From NCBI GenBank assembly GCA_043228905.1, contig JBHGNT010000015.1, positions 9,424,001-9,488,000 on the forward strand: a stretch of DNA of 64,000 nucleotides. The letters run 5' to 3'. Below are positions 38,476 to 48,007 of this stretch, piece after piece (the first letter of the stretch is position 1; every line of letters starts with the position of its first letter). A program made the position numbers and the translations under genes. This stretch comes from Azolla caroliniana (Eukaryota > Polypodiophyta). The notes under the pieces were generated by a model. That model saw only the letters and a list, made by a program, of their open reading frames with translations. It was not told the DNA's origin and did no database searches.

Positions 38476-39420
38476 CTATCACACCATATGCATCTTCTTT
38501 CATAATCTTTTTGTTGCTGTGAGGATTGTTCTTCTTGTAGCTTTGCAACATGTAATGAAAGATCTTTTATACCTTTGATAAGATCGTCCATCATTGTTTC
38601 GGATACCTTGGAAATAGTTGACGGACTCCCAGTATCCTCCTTGATGGTTTTCTTCACTTCAGCTTTCATACCCCCAACAATCAAAAGATCTTCACACCAT
38701 TGGGCTCTTTTGTTGATTCTGTTACATGCTTCATGTACTCGATTCCAATCAAACACTACACTAGTGGATGTTGTCTAGTCTCCAAGGAATGCAACTAATT
38801 TTTCTCGATAGGATCAGTCTGATGCCTTCAAGAATAATATGACCTTCTCCAGTTCCAAAAGAGTCCTTCTGGTCAATGTTAGTTGGTTATAACGAGCTTC
38901 AAATTCTTTCAACAAGTCCATCACTGAAATCTTCTTGTCCTCTTTGTCCACCCAATCCAGGAAACTCCTCCTTGATGCTCGGATTGCATCACCAAGCATG
39001 TATTCATTTAATAAAGCTTGCTCAAATGCAACTTAATCATTAGAACTTGTTGCGAGTTCAAAGACTGTATTTTTTAAAGGGTGTTCAACCATCCTCACAA
39101 AATTCATTTGAACATCAAGTTGCGTTAACCTTTTATTTCCCATCTCAGTAACATATACTTGTAAGAACTTAGATATATTTTTACCTTCAAAGAGACCTAT
39201 TTTCTCAACAAGCTTGTCAATAGAATGATCGATTCATTGAAGAGTAGTTGCACGTTCTTGGCTTTGCATCATTCTTTCAATCATTTGCAGCACCACATTG
39301 ATTTGTGGCTCCACAATGACTTCTTGGTTGATCTGTGGCTCTGGGACTGCTTGTTGGTTCTCCATCTCTCTTAACTTCCTTGGTTTACATCGGGTTCACC
39401 ATCGTGGTGTTGATCTTGGC
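38476..39420 (-). pseudogene. Gypsy Gag (probably gypsy-B/C)
   Basis: It starts MENQQAVPEPQINQEVIVEP near 39362 and reads through VEKIGLFEGKNISKFLQVYV and LLNEYMLGDAIRASRRSFLD to DYERRCIWCDS, with stops near 39235, 39034, 38815 and 38776. This Gag type normally belongs with the protease/RT found at 15186-17060. Confidence 0.7.
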
Positions 39421-39612
39421 GTACGAGAGCAAATGAAAAGAAAATCGCAAATTTGGGAAGTAAGCACCGAGCTTCTTGTCAAAGATAGAGGAGAAACGAA
39501 AATCGAATTTGTATTGATATATCAAGATGATTACAATAATCTCTCTTCCCTATACGATTACAATAGTATTTGACATCCACTATTATTCCCCATTGATGAG
39601 TTTATTCACCCC

Positions 39613-39960
39613 CTTTTTATACATGAGGAGGGTGGGTGCATGAGCGACAAGTGTCACCTATGCATGAGAAAAGTGGGTACATGAGTGCCAAGTGTTACCC
39701 ATGCATGAGGAAAGTGTTACCCTTTTTATACATGAGGAGGGTGGGTGCATGAGTGGCAAGTCTCACCCATGCATGAGAAAAGTGGGTACATGAGTGCCAA
39801 GTGTTACCCTTTTTATACATGAGGAGGGTGGGTGCATGCGTGGCAAGTGTCACCCATGCATGAGAAAAGTGGGTGTACATGGGTGCCAAGTGTTACCCAT
39901 GCACGAGGAAAGTGTATGCATGAGTGCCAAGTGTCACCCATTCATAAGTAGCACCTACAT
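39613..39960 (-). repeat. Tandem repeats carrying three TATA boxes
   Basis: CTTTTTATACATGAGGAGGG occurs at about 39614, 39722 and 39809 (plus strand), with CACCCATGCATGAGAAAAGT between. All lie within the LTR promoter region. Confidence 0.8.
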
Positions 39961-39964
39961 TTGC

Positions 39965-40136
39965 GGATAATAGCTTTAATAGTTTTAATAGCTTTAATAG
40001 CTTTTTAGCTCTAATAGCTATAGTTATTATAGCTATTATAGCTATAATAGTTATAATAGCTCTTATAGTTCTAATAGTTTTTATAGCTATAATAGTTAAA
40101 TAGTTTTTATAGCTTTACTAGCTTTTATAGCTAAAA
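39965..40136. repeat. AT-rich degenerate repeat (TAATAGCTTT)n
   Basis: About 170 bp built of TTATAGCTATAATAG and TAATAGCTTT variants. Confidence 0.85.
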
Positions 40137-40369
40137 TACCTAATACTGATAATAACAAGTGTGTTGGTAATAGGTATTTCGTTTTAAAATATTCTACTTG
40201 ATACTATGTTTTTATCGTAGATTCAACTAGCTGTTATCATCCTATGGCGAATGTTCTTATCAAGTTATTAGCTATCGCTTAGCCAAACAACCATTTACAA
40301 ATATTTGCATCAATTCACATGATTTGGTAGAGGTTATTTTCTCATCGTGGCACGAAAAGTCACGACAAT

Positions 40370-41055
40370 GTTCCTTTCCAATCCGAAATATTCTTCGGTT
40401 CGGAACCATCGGCTTCCCCTTTGACTTTCTGGAAGTATCGGAAATTCTTTTCGAAATGCCCTGGTTTCCCACAGTAGAAACAGGTGGGTCTCCCCCTTGA
40501 CTTCAACCTCGTCCCCGATTTGTCCTGATTTAGGGGACTCTGATTTCGGCCTCTTCCCCGTTGCGTGTCGGTTTCGGTAACTAGGGTGTTTGAGTTGGAG
40601 ATCACTTCCAACGAGCTTCTTCATCTAGAAAGCTTGATTTAACTCTCGCTAGGCATATGCGTTTCTCATCCAAAGTGACAACTAACGTCTCCCAACTATC
40701 CGGGGGGGGGGGGGGGGGGGGGGGAATTGAGCAACAACAACACGAGCAGCTCGTTGGCTAGAGGTACTTCCAATGAGGTAGTCTGATTTATAAGCCCCTA
40801 GAAGGCATTCATGCTGGAGCCATGCTGGAGCCATCTTGATATCTGAGTCTCACTAACTTCAGAAATACTGAGACTCGATTTACGACATTCTTGTTCTCAA
40901 ACATTATGCCTATCTTCTCCCAGAGCTCGTGAGCTTTCTTCTCCTCATTGAAGTTGTTATACAGACTCATGTCGATGATGCATCTAACGTAGGTTGTCCT
41001 CTTCATGTGCGTCACCTCCCATGTTGATGCATCAATCTTGTCTAGTCTTTTGTGT
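40370..41055 (-). pseudogene. copia Gag fragment (scrambled copy)
   Basis: Minus strand: KRLDKIDASTWEV, YVRCIIDMSLYNNFNEEKKA, VSVFLKLVRLRYQDGSSM, then knuckle CFYCGKPGHFEKNF (last Cys lost). It lacks the Gag start. It lies downstream of an RT fragment on the same strand, the reverse of normal order. Confidence 0.8.
40702..40724 (+). repeat. Poly-G tract, 23 G
   Basis: It replaces the CCGGGAGGGA context of related copies within Gag. It could be a real expansion or an assembly artefact. Confidence 0.9.
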
Positions 41056-41838
41056 TAAGAGTTGGATCTCAAATGTGGAAGAAAGATCAACTCAGAAATA
41101 CACATTACAAAATGTGGAAGAAAGATTTGTTTAACCGGTCCAAGATCTTTCATGGCAAACAATTTGCCTAGAGCTTTCTTCAAGATTCCGATCTTCCTTG
41201 TATCTTGACCGACTATCAACATGTCATCTAGATATAATAAGAGAATCAAGAAATCACCTTCTTCGTACCTTTTGACGAGCGCACAGTGATCAACCTGTGT
41301 TTTCTGGAACCGATGTTACGTCATGAAGGATTCAAACTTCTTGTACCATTGGCGTGGAGCTTGTTTCACACCATACAAGCTTTTCTTCAGTTGACACACT
41401 AGGTTCTCTTTCCCTTCTGCTCAAAGCCTTCAGGTTGCTGCATGTAGATCTCTTCATCTAGCTCCCCGTGCAAGAATGTCGTCTTGACATCCAATAGTTC
41501 GATCTCCAAATTCATGCTCGCAACAACAATGCTCAGAACAATTCGGATGGATGTCATCTTCATGAACGGAGCGAATATTTCGTCAAATTCGACACCCTTT
41601 TTCTGTTGGAAACCCTTCACCACAATGCGAGCTTTATACCTAGGCGCACTGTTGACTTCTCTAGTCTTCACCTTGTAGACCCATTTATTCTTGAGTGCTC
41701 TCTTAGCTTTTGGCAGCTCTACAAGGTCATAGGTATAATTCTCGTGCAAGGAATCCATCTCTTCTTGCATCACATTTAGCCACTTCTCAATATGCTTGTC
41801 GGATGTGGCTTCTGCATAGCACTCTGGATTTCTTCTGT
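41056..41838 (-). pseudogene. copia RT fragment (scrambled copy)
   Basis: Minus strand from MQEEMDSLHENYTYDLVELP through GFQQKKGVEFDEIFAP, DVKTTFLHGELDEEIYMQQP and YLDDMLIVG to KDLGPVKQ near 41127, where it stops. A 17-bp direct repeat (41071-41087 and 41110-41126) marks the junction to the Gag fragment. Confidence 0.8.
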
Positions 41839-41839
41839 C

Positions 41840-42296
41840 AGGTCGTCGTCGTCCATATGCACGCGGAAGTGAAGGACCTTCGAGAAGCTCATAGTTCGTG
41901 GGAGGCCTTCGAAGAGGCGCTCATGCAAGCACATGGAGGACGGCGGAAGAGCCGAGGACGACGCGACTTCGACCAGTGGGTTGCATTGGCGAAGACCCAC
42001 CGGGGCGCAATGAAGGCGTTCTGAGAGTTCGAGCGGCGGCTTGCTCGGCTCCCGGAGCGGGAACAAGTTTGGTGGGGGCGGACAAACTCTTGTTGTTCGT
42101 CAGGTCGATCGACCGAGTGGAACGGGAGGCCATCGGGATTGAGCTCGAAGACGAGGACAGAGCGAATGGCCTTACAGAGGACTGGTCAGAGGTCGGAAGG
42201 GTATGCCAATGGCTAGATGACGAGCGGGCCGAGAAGGCTAGGAGGAAGGCGCACGACGACGCGCCATCACAGTGGGAAGAGGCCGAACGGCAATGA
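41840..42296 (+). pseudogene. Gypsy-type Gag of element D
   Basis: LREAHSSWEAFEEALMQAHG, RRDFDQWVALAKTHRGAMKA, EFERRLARLPERE, then after a frameshift near 42050 VGADKLLLFVRSIDRVEREA and TEDWSEVGRVCQWLDDE: the retrotransposon Gag capsid fold by pattern. TGA at about 42022 is inside it, and the frame ends at 42296. No zinc knuckle follows. Confidence 0.65.
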
Positions 42297-42299
42297 GAG

Positions 42300-44540
42300 T
42301 CAGCAAGGCTCGGTTTCGGGGCCAGGATTGCGGAGGCGTACGCAACTCTCGAGGGGATGCTCGGGGAAGAGGAAAGATTGAGGCCGCGAGCCGAGGCCGA
42401 GGAGACGAACTTGTTCCACAAGGGGGCAGAAGATCGGTACGATGGTACCACGGGAGAGGGTGCCGAACATAACGCCCTTTTGACTTGTGGAGAAAGAACG
42501 GTCGAGGACAAGGCCGAGATACCGATCGCAGAATCGGAGCGTCGGGACCGGCGGTTTCGGGCACGTCAGCCTGGAACTCCGGACATTGGAGAAGCAAGCC
42601 CAGGCAGGGCTTGCGCGATCGGTAACTGGGCGACCACCGACCACAAGGAGCTGGTGGCTACGGACAAGGGCATAAATAGGACAGGCGATTCTACGCGTCC
42701 TCCCACACTTGCTCCCGAGACAATGGCAGTCGGGCCCGAGTGCCCACGTGAGTCCCAAGAGGAGGAAGGTGGCGACGAGAGACCAAGAATCACCGGCAAG
42801 ACAATACGGGGAAGGAACGAACAAGAGCCCTCAGGACCTATTCCGGAGAACTCAGCATTCAGGCCCTTACGCCCATGTGAGACCGAGGAGATGGATGATG
42901 GTGTCAAGGATTCCTGGCACGATGCCAGTGAAGATGGAGGGGAAATGGCTTGCGAGAAGGTCGACAAAGAGACCAAGAAACGACCCGACCGGGAACCGAA
43001 CAACGCGACACTCCGATTCGGTTGGAGCCCGATCTTGTCATGGGTTGTCCGACCGGGGCAAGAATCGGCATGAGGGTGCCGATACGGGAGAGGGTGCGGA
43101 ACAAGCCGTCCTCTTTTACATGGGGAGAAAGACCGACCGGTCGAAGGTCGGGAATCGGGAAAAAGATGATCGGGGCTATGGAACGAGTTCAGCAGGATCG
43201 ACATCGGAGCCGAAACTCTGGACATTGGAGAATCAAGCCTAGGCGGGCTTGATCGATCATAGAACGGATGCTATCCATTGGCACCACTAAAAGGGTCGGT
43301 GGCCCCGGATGAGTCGGCGGGAGTCGTTACGAAATCGGTGTCCCCACATCTTGACCGGAAACTTCGGCAGTTCAGCCGGCATGGCAACATGAGACCGAAA
43401 GAGATGGAAGATGGAGGTAGGAACGCAACAAGGAGAGCGACGATGAGTTCAGGAGAAGTACAAGGGACGGATGCAGAGAACAAGGACCGGTCCTATGGGT
43501 CACCTCACACCGGATCTAGAGATTGCGGCGGTCAGCATCAGATTTGACGTAAGACCAAGATACTGATGGTGGCGGCAGGAGAATGGGACCCAACAATCCA
43601 GAGAATGGCGGACGAACCCAGACGAGAACCAGGCGGAGTGGACTTCCGAATAACCGATCCAGAAGGGAGGAAGAGAGCAGGCCTACAAAGAGGCCGAGAA
43701 CACGGTACATTGGTACCAGGGGGAAGGGTGTGGAGAGAGCCACCCTCTCGACATATGGAGAGAGACGAACCAGAATAAGGGTCTGAGATACGAAGAGCCC
43801 GAGGAGGATCCTTCACACCGGTTCTAGAGACTCCGACGGTCGGCCCAAGAGCCGGCATGAGACCTAGAGTGGTGAACGGTGGCGGCGAGGGGACGAAGGC
43901 AACTGATGGCAGAAAGGGCGGTCTATGGAGATCCTCACACCGATCTGGTGGTCGGCCTGAGTGTCGGCGTGAGTCCTATTGGAGAGATCGGTGGTGGCAG
44001 GTGAACTTGACCAACAGAAGAGGACGACGAAGGCAGAGCAGGCTGCGACCTTACACACACCGGTTCTAGACACTCCAGCGGTCGGCCCAAGAGCCCGCGT
44101 GAGACCTAGAGTGGCAAATGTTGGCGACGGCAAGGCGGGCAACCGAAGGCAGAAAGGGCGGTCTACGGAGATCCTCACACCGATCCGGCGGTCGTCCCGA
44201 CACCGGCGTGAGTCCTATAGGAGAGATTGGTGGCGGCAGGTGAACGTGACCAATAGATCGAACGACGGGAAGTAGAGCAAAAGGAGGTATGAGGCCGGCG
44301 AGACGGCCACGAACCGGATATGGGCCCAACCAGCAGAGTCGGAAAGACAAAGATCGGATGCGCTTGTTACAAGTGTCGATGACCCAACAAACGGAGGCTG
44401 AGGAGGATCCTTCACACCTACCCGAAGATCTCGATTGTTTGGCCAACGTGGCAACGTGAGACCGAGGGTAATGGAAGGTGGCGGCGAGGGGACGAAGGCG
44501 ACGGACGACAAGGAACGGAAACTGAGACGACGCAAAGATC
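42300..44540 (+). repeat. GC-rich degenerate tandem-repeat array
   Basis: A unit of about 635 bp recurs (CGGGAGAGGGTGC at 42451 and 43085; GGACATTGGAGAA.CAAGCC at 42581 and 43220). Sub-repeats carry GGCCCGAGAGCC...GTGAGACC; two of these (43819 and 44061) are 242 bp apart and nearly identical. Several spurious open frames run through it. Confidence 0.75.
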
Positions 44541-44856
44541 CACGGAAGCTAAGCGGGCCATCACGGGTGTTCCTCGGACGGAGGACACCACGTAACCAAA
44601 GGAATGAGAAGCATGCATGTGGGCGAAAGACGAGCCCACGGGGAAGCACGCATACTACGGGGTTGCAGCGGACGACCTATTGACGGGTCGAACGAGCCTA
44701 CGGAGAGGCAAGCGCGAAGGATGAACCAGAGCCGACAACTCAAACTGGCAACGGCCGACGCGGCAAGTCGGGACGTCTGTCACGGAGGACCGGTTTATCA
44801 CCGGCCCGAATCTTTCACCTTTCTCCAGACTCGGCACGTACCGGTGGACATGCGGT
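44541..44856 (+). other. Spacer between repeat array and 3' LTR of element D
   Basis: GC-rich, no clear repeat or domain. It leads into the polypurine tract. Confidence 0.5.
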
Positions 44857-44870
44857 TTGGTGGGGGCGGA
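44857..44870 (+). other. Polypurine tract of element D
   Basis: GGTTTGGTGGGGGCGGA-type run directly before TGTCGTGAAG. Confidence 0.6.
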
Positions 44871-45575
44871 TGTCGTGAAGATTCCGGGCCATAGTGAGAA
44901 ACCCGGGGGGGGGGGGGATATCAGAAGAATCGGCGGAGTGCACCATGTGCACTTACCCTTGTAAAAACGTGTGAATAATAGGAGTTAAGTTGGGACAGAG
45001 GATCCCATGTAATAAGGGATTTATCTCACATTGTTACACTCCCTCTCCTTGTTCTATAAAAGGAAGCAGGCGCCCTTTGTGAGGGGGTTGCCCATTTTGA
45101 GTCGTAAAGGGTATACCATTTTGTGCTTTCTTTTCTAGGGTTAGCTACTTTCTTTCTTTATTTTTCCTTTCTTCTTCTTCTCCTTCTCAAGAAGTCGGGC
45201 GAGAGCTATGGCGGAAAAGCTGTTAGGTTAACTCCTCTTCTTCTGTGCGTAGCCGGCTCATGACCACGGTTGCGTCTTTCCCCTTTTATAGGTTTGCTTC
45301 TGCTAGGCCTCCTGTGCAAGACCCCACTCGGCGCGACAGCGGTAAGCTCCCAGACCGGCGGCTTGGCAGCCGACTGCGGTTGTAACCTACCTTGGTCCGG
45401 CTCGGAGCGGGGGTTGTAATCTTCTCTTGTAATATATATATCTATTTGGTTGTGCACTTTTGCATCTCTGATGGTGTCTAGCCTCTGGTACGTGTCCGGA
45501 GTCGATTTCCTGAACTCCCTTTCTCCCTCGTCCGAGACCCCCGTGGTCCCGCCCCTTTCACACACATGCACGTAA
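44871..45575 (+). repeat. 3' LTR of element D
   Basis: It starts TGTCGTGAAGATTCC. TATA box TCTATAAAAGG at 45053-45063. A pyrimidine-rich tract (45138-45190) and TAATATATATATC follow. The end is set where gypsy protease homology resumes on the minus strand (about 45576). A 13-G run is at 44905-44917. Confidence 0.55.
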
Positions 45576-47926
45576 CAACTCGACAGCGCATTGAGTTGCA
45601 GGACAACCACAGATATCACGAAAACATGCCCAAGGATTGTAATCTCCAAGTTCCGGATGAGTCTGGTTGGCCGAACCGAACTGGTATCCACCATACGAAG
45701 CCAGAATGGGCACGGTTCCGGGAACCTCCATCCACAATTGTTCTGGTTATTTCTTTTCCTTTAATGATAGTCGTTATTGCCGAACTGCTGGTGTCCACTA
45801 TTGCCCCTCCTTCGTCTAGGTTGGAAAGAATACCAGTGTCGGCTCCAAGTTTTGTGGCGTTATCACCGATTTGAGTCCTTCCGTAAATCAAGGGACTAAC
45901 TGTAATAAGCGAACTAGTGGTAGCATGATATGACATTCCTCCTTCCTCTAGGTTGGAAAGAAGGCCAGTGTCGGCTGTGAGTTTTGTGGCGTTATCACCG
46001 ATTTGAGTCCTTCCTTAAATCAAGGGACTAACTGGAATAAGCGGCCTAGTGGTAGCATAATATGACATTCTTGTAACGCTTGCCAGGTCGAGTCATCGTG
46101 CGTGGTCTCTATTGTTGCTTTTGGAGGTTTGCGGCGCCGTCGTAGCTCAAACGTGTTCTGTTCATTTGTCGTCTGTATCTATTAAGTAGCTTGCTTTCGA
46201 ATGACCTCCCGATTTTCCCACTCGCTAGTTTTCCCTTTAGCTCTTGTGGTGACTTGCTGAACGTGGGTCACCTCTACGGTTACCATATTCACCGTCGACT
46301 GCTTTTTGTTGCCCTAAACCCGGGCACTGACTACTATAATGTCCTTCCTTCCGGTAGTAGTAGCAGTAAACCCTCTGGTTATTACTTGATTCTCCTTTCT
46401 CCATCATTCCTAGCTTACTACCGGAATTCATCTGGTTGGTATTCTCCAGCCTCCGTTGCTCTGGTTGTGGAACTGGAACGGTCATTTTTGTATTCATCTC
46501 CCTTCGATATTCTCTGGCCGGTTCCGAACCTTCTTCTCGGCGATTCTTTCCCTTACGTTTTCGCAGCGGTGGTTCTGGTTCCCTTGACGTTCCGGGTACC
46601 GTCTATCCTGATCTGGGTACTCCCGCAGTTCCGGGTATCTTCGGTCATCTCTTTTACGATTATAATCCAGGGACTAGTCATGATCGTAATGCTCCCGATT
46701 GTACTCTCCTCCTCGTTGGTAGTTGCGGTCATCGTCGTAGTCCTCTCTTCTTCTAACATCGTACCGGTCCCTTTGTTCCAGTCAATATCGTTCCTCCCAC
46801 CGGAACCGTCCCTCTTCTGGTTGTTGTTCACTCCAAGGCTCCATGTGTCAAACCGGTGCCAATTGCCGATTGAGCAGGTTGTACTCGCACTGATCCATGG
46901 TATGAGACTGGGAGTGGCACAACATGCATTGTGTCTGCATCATGCATTCTAACGTTGAGTGACCGGGATTGAGGCACGTTGTACATTGGACTGCCTAACG
47001 AAATCGTAAGTTCTCTTCTTTGGGTAGCGCTCTTGTAGAGCTCCCATCACCATATGATTGCTATTCTGGGCCCTATCCATTTCTAGCACCCGGTCGATGA
47101 CTTCATCCATGGTGCTTGTCCGTAAGTCAAATACTATCAGCATTGTTCGTAGCGGTTCCCGGAGTGCGGTCTGGAAGACCGCTTTCGCCTTGTCTTTCAA
47201 GGGTGCCCTTGTCAGTTCGCTGTGCAATGTCTAGAAACGGATCACAAATTGCGAGACTGTCTCATTGGATTCCTGGTAGACCGTATAGACTTGGCCGACT
47301 AGCTCTCTTAGCTCCACCTTTCAGTGAAACAACCGCAAGAATTTATCCTTCAAAGCTTCGAATGTGGCGAAGCTCCCGGCAAGGTTCTTTTGGTGCCACT
47401 TTGCTGCTGGTCCCTTCAATGTCATCCTGAATTTCGCTATCTTGGATTGCTCGACCTCTGCTTCTGTCAACCAATGCGAGACATGGTTCGCTTCCCATGT
47501 CTATAGAAAAGCATAGACGTGCACTTCTGCATCCGGTTCATCTTGGTACTTCGGGTATGGGTATGGCATGGTGTCGTCGGTGAAGCGTAGTACTTGGGGT
47601 GGTGTCAGTGTCTGGTCCTCTTCTTTTTCTGACTTCTGGTTCAATGGTGGCGTTCGTACGTGATTGCTCATTTTCTTGGATTGCTGATCCGATGATGGTG
47701 TTGATGCGCGTTTAGCCATTTCCTCTGATTGTTTTACTTGGTTTGTTTTGTGGTCTGGCGGTGTGGGTAATGTTGTGTCTGCTTCCAGTGTCTGTGTGCG
47801 CTCTGAACCATCTTCCGTCAAATTGTCCGGGGTGTCGTGACTACTTCGATAATGAGTTATGTTGATCATACGATCGTCGACAAGGAGTGTGAATGGTGTG
47901 TCATCGGTGCATGGCTTAGAGCGCAT
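45576..47926 (-). pseudogene. Second gypsy-A type Gag-protease copy (gypsy-E)
   Basis: It starts MRSKPCTDDTPF at 47926, then TWEANHVSHWLT, KGPAAKWHQKN and HSELTRAP, two knuckles (CTTCLNPGHSTLEC near 46980, CMLCHSQSHTMDQC near 46925) and a third with Cys changed to Tyr (CYYYRKEGHYSSQC near 46360). Protease IVDGGS is near 45745 and LIRNLEITILGHVF near 45640. A 130-bp tandem duplication (units at 45807 and 45937) shifts the frame. Homology stops at about 45576 where element D begins. Confidence 0.8.
45807..46069 (-). repeat. 130-bp tandem duplication in gypsy-E
   Basis: Two copies starting CCTCCTTC.TCTAGGTTGG at 45807 and 45937 share TTTTGTGGCGTTATCACCGA at matching positions. 130 is not a multiple of 3. 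Confidence 0.9.
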
Positions 47927-48007
47927 AAGAGAGAGAGAGAGAGAGATTATATTATATTATCGTCTTCGGAGATCAAATATGACCTATGAGACCAAAAATA
48001 TTACATT

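Larger units (their letters stand above)
39430..40367 (-). repeat. Gypsy 5' LTR with repeated promoter segment
   Basis: Minus-strand start TGTCGTGACTTTTCG at 40367. The downstream end near 39430 is approximate. Between 39600 and 39960 a segment of about 90-110 bp, each with a TATA box (minus TGTATAAAAAGGG), is repeated three times. The 40135-39970 part is a degenerate TAATAGCTTT array. Confidence 0.6.
41839..45575 (+). mobile_element. Gag-only LTR element with repeat array (element D, 5'-truncated)
   Basis: Plus strand: Gag (41840-42296), a GC-rich repeat array (about 42300-44540), a polypurine tract (44857-44870) and a 3' LTR (44871 on). No protease, RT or integrase is seen, so it looks non-autonomous. 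The 5' LTR is missing: copia RT abuts directly at about 41838. Confidence 0.6.

Noticed and set aside
42357-43073. 238-codon open frame in GC-rich DNA as a novel gene
   Set aside because: It lies inside the degenerate repeat array, the open frame shifts between repeat copies, and no domain is seen. GC-rich repeats give such frames by chance.
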